64,000 nucleotides of DNA from Acridotheres tristis (taxonomy: Eukaryota; Chordata; Aves; Passeriformes; Sturnidae): positions 84,698,922-84,762,921 of the forward strand of contig CM072886.1 of the NCBI GenBank assembly GCA_037013685.1, read 5' to 3'. The notes beneath the pieces are model-generated. The model was given only the letters and a program-made list of their open reading frames with translations, was not told the DNA's origin and did not search any database. Both the position numbers and the translations under genes were made by a program. Shown one piece after another: positions 13,066 through 24,700 of the stretch. Positions within the stretch are counted from its first letter, which is position 1. Each line of letters begins with the position of its first letter.

Positions 13066-15012
13066 TTCTCATATCCAGAACACTAAGAGGCTAAGAAGCA
13101 CTTTGATTCCAAACCAAGAGATATGGCTATATAATTTAATCACTATAGTGATGGGAAGTCCTCAGAAGGGAAGTTCAGTTCCTCAGTACCAAAGCAACTC
13201 CATTGAAAAACAAAAACACATATTTGAAACAGGCTTCAAATTTTAATTGGTCTGTCCCAGGCTTGATATAAACTTTCATCACCTTGGTCAGCATTTGCAG
13301 ACTTTCCAAGAGGCAAGTGTGCAAATTTGTGAGGTACAACTCAGCAATGAGCTGTAGCAAGTAAAATAACAGCAGCAATGCTGAATTGAGCTGATTCCAA
13401 CTCTGAGGGGGCTGGAGAAAATCTGAATGAGACATCCAGCCTGCAGCAGTATCACCTTTTTGCCTGGAGAGTGACTGGTATCTCTGAGGTTTGTCTTCTT
13501 CCTCCAATTTACTCAGATAAACAACTGTCTTGGCCAGACATGCCATTTATGCAGAAAAAGGAAACTTGAAGGAAAGTTGCAAGATTTTATCCAAGTATGA
13601 AGCATAGAACTTCCTCTTGGCAAAACAACAGCCTAGAAGGTATTTAATCACGACATTCAGTTGAATGTGGCAGCAGGGGTAATTGTTGTCTTCATCAAGA
13701 CATACTTGCATCAAGCCACCTGTCAGGAGATAAAGGGGTTTGAGACCCTGTACCTATTTCTGGTCCAATTTGAATGCGTCTGGTCTGGTTTGCTGTAGTT
13801 TGGGGCTGTGACTCTTCCTTCCTGAGGTGGAATTTCAGTCCTAGGTCAAGAACCATAAAAACTAACCATGCATGCAATCTGCAAGGCTCACCCACCTTCC
13901 TTCTTTTATGCAAGGATCCCCAACCATTCTGTTGAAGACATAACACATTTTAAAGGTAACAGAGAGAGTGCTCAGCACAAAAGGAAAAAAAATCCAACCA
14001 TACAACCATGGATTCCAGCTTATACTATCTAAGGCTTTGGTGAAGTCCTCTTACACCAACATATGCATAATTTAGAGTACAGAATTCTCCATCCAAGTTT
14101 CTGCTTCTCCCTCAATCTTTTGACCTTCTCATGGTAGTCCCTCTCAAATTTGGTACACAAAAGTACAAGCGTCCAAAATAAAGCCCTAATCCTCTAATTT
14201 TTACACAAGGGTAGCAATTCGTTTACAGTTTGCTGCAATGAGCTCCTGTGTGGCTTGTGTAACAAATGAGGTCCCTTCAATTAGATGGTCATTGCCAGTC
14301 ATATTTTATTTTTGTTCCTAACACATCACTAGCGTTTCTTTATCCACAGATCTTGTCTTGTTCTTTCAAGATTTAGGGAAAATGAGTGTTGGGATAGGCA
14401 CACTAAGAAGTAAGGCCCAGATATTTTTTCCTAAGTACTTAGGTGTCTGACTCCCGTTTAAATATATGGAAACCTTTAGAACCTGCCCCCACATGACCTG
14501 GCACTTGCAGATTGTGTCTCTCTCCTGCCTGGGGGCACATGCTTAACTGGTTGATACACCAGCTGCTACAAGAAGCCACAAAACCAGCACAGAACTGAGT
14601 CATCAATAAAGCAAGAGCAGTTTTGTCAAACTAAATTAAGGGTCTGATGAAGAATAAATGCTACAGCCATTAATAGCATCTCTGAAAGCACTTTCTCTTC
14701 TGGATTTCTTTTCCATATGGATTAGAGCTGTTGGAAGTGCACCATGCAGTAATAAATGGCTGCTATTTAACTTAAAGCATACGAGTTGGTGCAGGAGATC
14801 CTACAAAGAGGACGTCATTGTGAGCGACTTGATTTGTGGACTGGCACTAGCTAACATCATCCATCTGAGAAGAGGGCAAGAGAGCCACACTGAATCTCAC
14901 AACAGAAGTGCCCCAAGGGATTTCTAGCACTTGTACCCTCCACTCAGCACCGGGAGAGGCACACAGGCTCTCCTAAGAAGTCTTGCAAAAACCTCAGCAT
15001 GCCAAAGACTGA
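13066..15012. other. Unique non-coding stretch
   Basis: No recognised element. The longest open frame is 123 codons on the minus strand (13175-13546). It includes a leucine-rich run that could imitate a membrane segment, but it has no homolog I recognise, no splice context and no promoter. I treat it as chance. Confidence 0.45.
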
Positions 15013-15243
15013 CAATGCAGCAAAAATATTAAAAAATTTAATACTGGATTTTTCTTGCAACCCTTGGATGTGAAGTACAACAAAACCGGTAGGCTTCAGA
15101 CCCACATGAATAATTTAGCAAGAATGTTGAAGGCCAAAATACAGCAGGCAGATGTTCAGAATCCTCAAGCAGAAAAAGTGGTTCCTTCACAGTTGTTGGT
15201 GACAGATTTGTGGAAACAGACAGGTAAGAGAGTTAGCAGGTGA
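15013..15243 (+). CDS. Possible isolated exon, protein not recognised
   Basis: The plus-strand frame is open from 15013 (stop TGA at 15010-15012) to the stop at 15241-15243. Its peptide has the mixed composition of a soluble, partly helical protein: a basic, leucine-containing segment reading LARMLKAKIQQADVQ, then SQLLVTDLWKQT. At 15221-15229 the reading frame meets CAG|GTAAGAG, close to the consensus splice donor, so an exon could end at 15223. A possible acceptor AG lies at 15074-15075 behind a modest pyrimidine stretch (15049-15063), giving an exon of 148 bp starting in phase 0. I do not recognise the protein. No neighbouring exon was found, so a lone exon in a long intron, a pseudogene fragment and a chance frame all remain open. 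Confidence 0.3.
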   Translation, partial: QCSKNIKKFNTGFFLQPLDVKYNKTGRLQTHMNNLARMLKAKIQQADVQNPQAEKVVPSQLLVTDLWKQTGKRVSR

Positions 15244-15610
15244 TGGGTCAGCCTACTTCAGGCAAAATTTAAAGGATAACTGCTATTTTTTAAAAAATAA
15301 AGTGTTACTAGCTTTAGTACTTAGAAGTAATTCTGAAAATTAAAAAAATCCACCAAAATCAGTCATGAAGGCTACATGTTTTCACAAAAGCTTGCTGACA
15401 TTATACCCTAATCCTCAACTTCTAATCTGAGGTATTTCCAGAAACCATACCATGTCTCATTTTCAGACTTGCTGATTTCCTGTTAAACTGTGTGTGCCAG
15501 TGGTGGGGGACAAGGAGAGGTATTGTGTAGGAAAAAATGAACAACTGAGGAAAACAGATAATCTATACTATAGTTACAGAATATAAATAGACACAGAAAA
15601 AACAAATAGA

Positions 15611-15626
15611 TATATCTATAGATATA
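15611..15626. repeat. 16-bp perfect palindrome
   Basis: TATATCTATAGATATA reads the same on both strands. It is AT-rich and sits in a TA-rich stretch, so simple-sequence drift is the likely origin. Confidence 0.8.
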
Positions 15627-16527
15627 AAAAAAACCAAAACAGCTTCTTTGTCTTCTCTGGATTTATCATCCCACTGAAATAAAAGATTTTGAAAATCATT
15701 CCCCAGCAGTTATAAGTCTGACTACATTCAGATACCTGAATTTTTTCTCTGCCTTATTATTCTATTCCCAGCAATCTCATTTCTTTTCTTCCCAAGTGGA
15801 AGATCCCACCTTGGTGACAGATCTGTTACCTAAGATGATAATTAACCCCTGCAAAGCATGTCTTTATAAAAATGCCAAAAAGCAGAGAGTATTTCAAGGA
15901 TAGCAGAGAACACTGTTGACTCTTCCCTCACCAGCTCCCCCAGACTATTACTGAGAACACTGGCATGAGCCTGGTATGCTTGCATAAACCATGGATCCAT
16001 AGGCCCATCCAATACACCAAAAGTCATTCCATTCAAGGCTGCTCCTACAATGAGGGAAAATCCAAAACCAAAGCAAGCCAGAGATAATGCCAGGGGACTC
16101 TATTCCTTCCAAAGGCTTGGCACAGCTCTCAGCAGGGACAGTTTTTGAACAAGAAGGATACAGCCCCACCTGGCACCCCACCAGTGCTGCCCAGGCACTG
16201 TCCAGTGGCAGCCACGGCTGGGGACAGCACTCCCAGTGCTTTGGAGCAGGAGCTGGTCTCTCCTGCTAGGTAACAGCTGATATGCAGAACAGCAGGCAGC
16301 ATGGATTAAGATCTTGAGGATGCTATTAGAAGAAATGTGCTATTCATTTCATTCTTTCAAATATTCTTATGATGTGCTTATGTTTTCACCACTGTATGAA
16401 GGCTGTTTTCACCAATGAAAGCCTGCAGAGGACATAGATTGAAGTAATAATACTAAAAAATCCCCACCAAGACCAAAACCAACAACAAAAACCCCACCTC
16501 TGGCTTAATATAATTTTTCTTAGAACC

Positions 16528-16541
16528 TGATTAATCAATCA
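16528..16541. promoter_or_regulatory. PBX/HOX-like composite site
   Basis: TGATTAATCAATCA contains the palindrome TGATTAATCA and a second overlapping ATCAATCA half site. PBX/TALE proteins with HOX partners favour TGATTNAT-type sites. That is family knowledge; occupancy here is not shown. Confidence 0.3.
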
Positions 16542-17335
16542 TGATGAAAGGCACTGAACTGTGTGGCTGACAATGTTATGACAAAGAAAGGCCTGTGGGC
16601 TCAGCTCTCAGCTGGTGTAAGAAGGTCACTCTGCCTCATTGCTTTCCTGCAATACTCTTTCTGTGATGCTTGTGCAGAGATGGTTAGACATATATAGCCA
16701 TTGTGCTGTGGAGATATTCTCTCCTAGCTGATGACACTTTGCTTTGCTAGAAGCCCTCTCTTTTGCTTCTCAGGATGATGCATGAGGTAGAAACAGTTTT
16801 ACTGACTGACTCTAGCATTGAGTTCACTGCACAGGCAGGTAGGAAAAACACCATTAGTAGAGTGAGTTGAGCAAGAGCTAGGACCAGTGCCAGATAATAA
16901 ACATGTATCCCCATAAAGCACCAATAAATAGTATAAACAGACTGGAGTTCTTTTCATAAAGAAGGCTATTAATTTCCCCTCACTGTGCATAGCTGGTAGC
17001 TTAGTGGTCCACAGGATACAACACCATATTCTGGAGGCCTTCTCTGAATTTTTTTTCCATGCTTCATCAGGTCAGCACCATATCTCATAATTAAAATACA
17101 GCTTGTTGCCAAGGTGAGTTACTGTACACTTGGCATTTTAGGTTTTACATTTGGGCTCAAAATAAGATGCAAAGCCCACACTTACAAATCTTATTTGAGC
17201 ACAGATCAGAGTATATGTGGTGTGTGGTTCTTTAGAAGCTTCTGTCTGAAATGCTTCAATTAGCATCAGAAAAATCAAGATATTTGTTCATGTGAAATTT
17301 AAGAATTTCTATTTCAAGTCTGATTTTTTACAAGT

Positions 17336-18690
17336 TGTGATAGGTTGACTTGGGAGGAAGAAACTCAGGAGTTCTTCCTGGGGGAGTTTCCTTTGTGGGG
17401 GTTTTTGGGATACCTGTAACAGCCAATTAGAGAAAGTCAGTTTACTCCGTGCACACACATTTTGAAGGAGGTAATCCGGAACTGGGGCTCTTTGTCTTTC
17501 CGGCGGCTGAGCAGGTAACACCAACCCGAGTCTCCCTCTCCCCCCATGCGGGGGGGGGGAGGCTCGGAGGCCGCTTGGGCCCCGTTTGCCAACGAGGGGG
17601 ACCCGATGGCCGAGGGGAGGAAAAGTTGTGTGATAAGACCTTCACGGATTCTTCTTCCACCGGCTGCTGCTCTGGCGTGGGGGATGCTGACTCTTTATGC
17701 TGCCGGCCGGGCCGGGCCTGCCCGGGTGGCCATGAGCCGTGCGGGGCTGCAGCCCAGCCCCAGAAAGGCTGATTAACACCTCAGCTGCCCCCCCAGCACG
17801 GCCTGGGCCTGGCCCAACTTTTGTAGTTGTGTCAAACTTTAACTTTTTAGTGTTCAGATAAGATTTGCAAAGCCTCCAGCCTTTCCTTTGAATATGAAAG
17901 GGAATAAGAAGATTTCTGAAGTCAGTGATGCAAGAGCTAAGTATTTTAAGATGGAAGGAGAATGAGAAGATGCTGAAATGGCTGAAAATCTTTTTGGGAA
18001 ATTGTAGGAATGAACTGATGTACTGAATATTCCTATAAACCATGGAAAGAGACATGGGGGGATGGAAATGTTCCTTTTTAGGAGATGATTTAACTAAAGA
18101 ACACCTGTGTTGAGAATTTTCTGCCCTGAGAAAAGAAGGGGATTTCAGTTTTCTGAAGATGAAGCCTGAGCAGAGAGAAAGGAGACAGATAGAATCATTG
18201 CTGTCGAACATTTCAATTCTTAAAAGTAACACCCCATGGAACAGACATGACCCACATCTACAGCTTTGGGACGGCTGTAGAATTGGGAGGAGTGTCACGG
18301 TTGCAGATTCCCGGGCGGATGCAAATCGTGAGAGATGAAACCACAAGAGAACTTTTTTTTCCCTTTTGTGGGACACATCCCTACAACTTCAACAAGAAGA
18401 AGCTTCCCTCTCCAGAAGTGAACAGAGAAAGACTAAATTTGGGCACTGACCGAAGTATTTGTTATATGTTTGTTGTGTTGTTATGAAGATTGGGAGAGGG
18501 AGGGAAGGAGCGATCTGGAAAATCTTATTCTGATTTGGTTTTTTTTTTCTCCCTTTTCCGTTTGTGTAGTTAATACATTTTCTTCTATACCCTTTCAAAG
18601 TTTTAAGCCTGCCTTGCTCTTTTGCTCCTGGTTCTGTCTCACAACAAAAAGAAATAAGTTTATTTAAATTGGCAACTCAAACCTAAGACA
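17336..18690 (+). mobile_element. Long terminal repeat of an avian endogenous retrovirus
   Basis: The unit starts TGTGATAGGTTGACTTGG and ends in ACA, the TG...CA layout of an LTR. It is followed after 5 bp by a tRNA primer-binding site, which fixes the right end and plus orientation. It is about 1355 bp, long for an avian LTR. The left part (about 17440-17790) is CpG-dense, a CCAAT box lies at 17423-17427, and an octamer ATGCAAAT lies at 18319-18326. The right part is T-rich. The overall sequence resembles an abundant passerine LTR family that I recognise by texture but cannot name with certainty. No gag, pro, pol or env frames follow, so the provirus is truncated or decayed. A 244-codon antisense frame (17642-18376) shows no known domain. 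Confidence 0.82.
17440..17790 (+). promoter_or_regulatory. CpG-dense segment within the LTR
   Basis: Roughly twenty or more CpGs occur in 350 bp, including CCGGCCGGGCCGGG near 17703-17716 and a run of ten G at 17550-17559. It is by far the densest CpG cluster in the window. In an LTR this is the expected place for U3 enhancer and promoter sequence. Survival of so many CpGs suggests either a young insertion or absence of germline methylation. A host CpG island captured at this site is less likely, because the segment lies inside the LTR limits. Confidence 0.5.
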
Positions 18691-18695
18691 TAATT

Positions 18696-18713
18696 TGGTG
18701 CGTTGGCCGGGAA
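18696..18713 (+). other. Retroviral primer-binding site, tRNA-Gly type
   Basis: TGGTGCGTTGGCCGGGAA is exactly complementary, over 18 nt, to the 3' end (CCA included) of vertebrate tRNA-Gly (UCC) as I know it. It lies 5 bp after the LTR terminus, the normal spacing. The sequence after it (to about 18740) looks like a short leader of the internal region. After that no retroviral sequence is recognised. Confidence 0.85.
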
Positions 18714-21700
18714 AGTCAAAATTAAACCAAGACACAAGTGCAGCTCTGGAGCTCATTAAACTTAGGAACTCCCTTTTTGGAGCTTAAATATTAGCCCTTC
18801 TAGCTCACAGGCTAGTTAACATCTGAGCTGGCCAGACACTTGCAAGAAAGCAATAATTCTACTTTCTTTAATACAGAACACATCAGGAGATTATTCTTTC
18901 TCTCACATTTATCCAAACCTGGATGGTACTGCAAAAACATGTATATTAGACATGTTCTTCCAATCCTTGTCACTCACTGCATCTTTCAGGGCCTTTCTTT
19001 GACCTTTCCACTAATCCATAACACCATGTCGGGGTACAGCTGATCCACACACCATAACTGGCTGCTCCAGAGTCTTTTTGCAGTCCTCTTGCCTTTAGGA
19101 AGCAATTCTCACTTAGCTCACCCAGACATGCAGCTAGGGTCAACCCTGGATCAGCCATGCATGACCACAATCGAATTGCATATTGTAGGGTCTAATGGTC
19201 CTATAACTAGAATTACAGTATTTCCATCTCTGACTACCCTTTATAAATATTTAATTGCTTCCTTACACCACACATTGTGCAGCAGTTATCCTCTACTATG
19301 AGCTTTCTAAATGAGAGGAGATTTTACCTGCATACTGAGCACCCATCCCAGTCTTTAGCAATGCCATTAGTTCCCAGTTTTTCCTTTCAAGACAGCTCTT
19401 AGATGTTCCAAATCTATATAACTCTACTGGAACCTTGGGTAGACACTCAATAATTCTTCTCTAAACCAGAGACACCCTACTTGTTTGTGCAGCATCTAAT
19501 TACTCATGTCACACTTCAGACTTACTACCTGAGTTGCCGGGTGCCACAAACAAGTCTTCCTCCTTGTTAAGGGCTTCATAGCATTGCATTAGCTTAAAGC
19601 CCTGTCACAGAAATACCTAACAAAATATATTTAAAATGCTGTATTGATCTGTTTTGCTACAGTACCCTGTGCTTAGGGTATTGAAGAGATGTCTAGATGT
19701 GGGTGAATAAATCCTCATAATTAAATCATAAAGCAAGATAGAAAAGGAGCAAACGGATGCACAGAAAAGCAAGTGGGCATGCCCTGGGTTACAGGGTGGG
19801 ACTGAATTGCATCCTAAGAGCTAATACATTTTCTGTTTCACCTGTATATGAATAAATGCCGACAACAAAGCTACTAAAATTGTCAGTCAATTTAAATACT
19901 CTTCATGGGAAAATATTTAGAAAAATGTAGCAATCTTATAAACGAACATTCATCTGCACACTTACTCATGAACTCATATACTATGAGTCAAGAAGAGACA
20001 TGATTAAGGTTGTTTCTACATCCTTGACTCTGCTCCTGTAACACTAATCCTCAGTTCATCCATTCATCATAACTAAATAGCCCATAGGCTGTAGCCACCT
20101 TGAATGCACTAAAGCTATTTTGTCAGCATAAATTTCCCAATGAGCTATGCTCCAGAAAACATAGTTTATGATTTTGGCTTTTAAGAATGTATGTCAATGA
20201 TAAGCAAGAATGAGGCTGTATGCCCCCTTTTTATTTGCTCGACTGCTTTATTCCTTTTTAGGACCATGTGGAATTCATCAGCACTGTGATGCCCTTGAGG
20301 TATGCAAGAAACCATGTTATTAATGCTATTAGTGCTAATTAATTCTTCCAACAAGACCTCTACAACTAGTCAAGACATCAGTCTCTGCCAAAACCAAGAG
20401 ATTAAATAAATTTAAATTTCTAGGAGAAGCCATTCCATAGCTATAATGAGCCAAATAGAAAGTTTGGAAAACACTGGAAAAAATGATGTAATTTTCAAAC
20501 TTTCATAAAATGTTAATCCTTGATCTAATTTGATTCAAATTTGCTGTGGATTTGCAGATGGGTTTGTTTCAGTTTGTACATGTCCACTGAGCTGTATAAT
20601 GAATAGTTGTTGCAAGTGAACAACAACAAAATTAGTATTACCATGACATAAATCATATTTTTTTAATTTACTGCAACACATCTCAGTAAAATCATAGCAG
20701 TTCTCTAAAGGTTTCTCACAAATAATTATATAGAAATCTGCATATGCTAGATACAGAGTACTATATATTATAGTGAGTATATTAGATAAGAGTATATGTA
20801 CTATAAAGCATTCAGTTAGAAGCACGTGCATTGTCTTTTGTACAGCACTCACGTTTCTCTGAGACAAGAACAACAGGAATGATTTATGTTTGCTTTTTCA
20901 CATTTTTGCAGCAGATTATGCCTGCAGTCTGAGGAGGTGACTTTTTAGCTGTACCTCGATACTTTTCCAAGCTTTTTTCCCCTGTCCACCAGGATCGTGG
21001 CACTCTGTTACCAGGAATAGTTGACATGATTGTCATACCTTAAAGACCCTGACATTCAGCTTTAAGTACTTAGTTAAGCAATTCTTCAAATACTCATTAA
21101 TTCAATCCTTCTAGAAGTAGGTGGAAGAGCAGTGAAGAGACAAGCACGTTATCTCAGAACTTCTCACAGCACCCTGCAAGCTCACCTTTGCTTACAAAGA
21201 AAAACAAAGGAAAGCTGTGGACCAGCCAGGCTCATATTTAGCTGTAAGCCTCTAGTTCTTAATAAGAACAAATTTATAGCAAGATAAATGAGTAATTAAA
21301 GAATGGATCATCCTTCCTTTTATCCAGCAACTCCAAATTAACTGTGAAGAAGTGATGAAGACAAGGCGGTGAGGGAGTGAAATCAGAATTTCCATCCTAC
21401 AGGCAAGCACACAAAGATTGTCCTATTGGTTTCTATCCATAACTTACCTAAATTTCGTTTGCATTTATTTGGCATGGCATTGCCAAGTTATCCTTTGACA
21501 TAGGACTCTGCTGAAGGTACCATTTGGCCGAGAAAGCATGTGACTATGTTAAGGTGCAACATGCCATCCTTGTTCATGTGTGCCCCAGATCACACAAAAT
21601 TTCCAAAGAGTCCATCTCCATTACTTCACCAGTTGCATGTTTCTGTCCTTCTCAAATAAAAAATTCCAATACAAATACATTTAAAGTGAGCTGCGCTGGC

Positions 21701-24700
21701 CTGAACATGCTCCTAAGAAAAATTTTCCTTTTTACTATCAGATAGTTAATGTGTGACTTTTTCTAGAGACCACTTTAAGATCCCCATAAATTTTAGAGCC
21801 AACTCATATATCAATATACTAAGTGAACATTGGTCCCTCTAAATTAAATGTGTCTCGCTATGAAATGTTGGCTAATACAGGAAACACCGTGGAAAATTCA
21901 AATTGGTCATGATCCAGCCACTACTTTTACTTCTAGCCTAGTTTACTACACCAAAAATAATTCACGTCTTCCTCATAAATGCTGTAAGTATGAACTATAC
22001 ATAACACTACTTTCACAGATCTGAAACGCAACCTCGATTAAGATTCATGCACTCTTATTTTTAATGCACCTTATTTTTAGACCATAGAAGGCAGGGGTAC
22101 AGAGACACCCTCCTGCTCAGTAAAATCTGCTGAACCAGTTTGCCTAAACATTGAGTGTGATGCTGACATGCTGGTTTACCTGGGATGACTTGTGATGACT
22201 TCTGTACTGCATTAAGCTAGCAAGCCTGGTCTCTTAACAAGACAAAAGCCTGAGCTCTTTATGCCTCTTCTGTCTCCACTCCCAAGCCCGGGCAAGAACA
22301 TGCAGGTCAGGCTTCTCTTTTCTATGTCTCACTACCTAGAAGTCATATGTAGTCTCAAAACCCACCAATACTACAGTGAGATTCGGAGAAAAACAAAAAA
22401 GAAATTAAAAATTTGTTATGTGTTAATGAAAGTTATTATCTGTTTAATTTGTTGGGTTTTTTTACCCCTCTGTGTGTTTTTTTCATTTAAGAGCAGAAGA
22501 CTATGCTGAAAGGACATAGAATTACTCCCTCCTTGGTGAGTAATTGAGTGTGGAAAGGGAGAGAAGACTGTAATTTGCAGGGTGACTTGGAAGGAGAGAG
22601 CTTCATCATCAAGTTGGGAGCCTGCAGTTATAAAGGATACTGAGAAACCTCTGGGAGAGGCAGAGAAGAAGACAGGCCTTAGGAAAAATGGCAAGACCTT
22701 CCTACACATCAGAACAATCTTGGCATAATTTGAAGCAACTAGAAAAAGTCACTGTATTCATTAAAATAAATGCTGGGGGCTCAGACCAGCTGCAAAATCA
22801 CAGTAGGTAAGGGAAGAAGGTTCTTTGGAAATCATGTTTCTAGTCTGTACACTGACTTAGTTACTCTGAGTTTGTCTGTTTCAGGAAGAATTTAAAACTT
22901 CCAAGAATTTTTCATTCTCACAAAAGCATGTTTCTCTTTTTTTTGGTCCTTGGTAAGATTAACTTATAAAAAAGGTAAAAGCAGATCCACTTTAAAGCTT
23001 TCACTGATGTGTACACACTCTGGTTCAATTCACAAAATAAAACATCAGAAAGGAAGAATGAAATTAGCCTGGCTAGAACCTGATCAGGCTTTGGAAGTTT
23101 CTGCAATCTAGAAAGTGGAATTCAAAACAGAGTTTAAGTTCATGTTCTGCTTGTAGTAGAACGTCTTCACCCAGATCATTCACTCAGTAACTTCTGCTGG
23201 CTTGGAAGGTATTCAGATGGTCACCAACAATCAACAATCAGTGAGCCAGTAAAAGCTGCAGTAAATTTTAAAACACTGAATGAGAAATTCTCAGTGTTCC
23301 ACTACCAGCTTCAACAATTTCAATCCACCCCATGGCCTTCTAACAAAAAAACACCTCTTAAGGGAAAACAGGGAACGACACATTTAACCAAGCAACTATC
23401 CCCACAAGTTCATGATCTAGTTTGTGAGACTGATCTCTGCTGGTGCTTTAGGGTCTGGGTCTTTGGACTAGGTCAAATTCCTGAGCCTCTAGCTAAATCT
23501 AAAGCCTACAATACACAATAAAGAAAAGCCTGTCTTTTCAGTTTATGCCCTAAAAAGAAAGACTTGCCAGGACTCTTATAAGTTTTTGGTCTACCCAATA
23601 AAGCTTCAATTGCTACTACTTTTTATAGAAGTGCCTAATTCTATTTTTTAATTTAGCTATCTATTTGGCTAAGTAACATCTGACATAAAACTCCATAAGT
23701 TGATTATATGCTACAATAAAGAGAACTTACTTTAAATTAATTTTTAAGTGGTGATTTTTTTTTACACTATTTGCAGATTTGTAGCATTTCTTCATTCTGT
23801 ACCTTCCCAGACATGTTCTTTCCTCTTAAATATACCGTACAGAAAGCAGAGGATGCTTCTGCTTTTCGTCTTCCCACAACACAGTTTCCAGTAGAGTAGG
23901 TCTAGGACAAGAAAACAACCAAGGGTTTTTCCCAGTATGAACAGCAATGAGATGGAAATCTGAAAGAGTGAGTTATGTACATTAAACTAATCTAAAATCA
24001 GAAAAAGTGAAGTGGCAGAATGCTTCTCTTTTTGTTCCTAGTGGAAGCTGAAAGTACACATGGCATTTTTTTAAGGAAGTATCTCTTCTCAGGATATACT
24101 TTAAAGAAAGTGTTATAAGCGTTAATTCTATCTTTTTGTTTCCCACCTGTATGTTGAAGGAGTATTTGTTCAAAGATGTGAAGTAAGACACCAGTGAAAA
24201 ATGCTCTGTAAGGTCCAAATAGTAATTCCTCACATGGCATTTATGTACTTGCTTTGTACAAACTTTTTAACCAGCATTCACTGCAATGAAGTAGAACCAT
24301 TTAATATGTTGTTCTTGTGTTTAATATTGGATTTACTTAAGTGTATAAATTTACAATTTCTTATATTTATTCTTTTTATATTGTTGACAAAATTACAGGA
24401 CAGTGATTTTAAATGTATGACACTTTGCAGAAATCCTCTGCTCCCTTTCTGTTACAACAGTGCAAAACCAAAACCACTTCATCAAAATGTGGCTCACAAC
24501 TGAGCAAAATGCTAAATTATCAAAATTAGAGATTTCTACCCCTGAGTGACATTTCTCTAGAAATCTCAGTATTTCCAGAAAAGCCACATCAGGCAATAAA
24601 ATACATAGGCTCTTATATCCTTCTTGAATCAAGATGTTCCACAATGAGATAGAAGAACTATTTCGTACCAATCTCTCTGCTGAGTCAATATTTAGTGATC

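Larger units (their letters stand above)
15244..17335. other. Unique non-coding stretch with a palindrome and a PBX/HOX-like site
   Basis: No gene is recognised. A 16-bp perfect palindrome TATATCTATAGATATA lies at 15611-15626. A GC-richer patch spans about 16090-16270. TGATTAATCAATCA at 16528-16541 combines a 10-bp palindrome with overlapping PBX/HOX-type half sites. Confidence 0.45.

Noticed and set aside
13175..13546. 123-codon minus-strand frame with a leucine-rich segment
   Set aside because: The hydrophobic run alone is not evidence for a membrane protein. No homolog, promoter or splice sites recognised.
17642..18376. 244-codon minus-strand open frame, the longest in the window
   Set aside because: It lies antisense inside the ERV LTR, has no recognised domain, and its composition follows the reverse complement of LTR sequence. 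Treated as chance.
18696..18713. Match to a tRNA-Gly end, possible tRNA gene
   Set aside because: Only the 18-nt 3' end complement is present, next to an LTR. There is no cloverleaf, so it is a primer-binding site.
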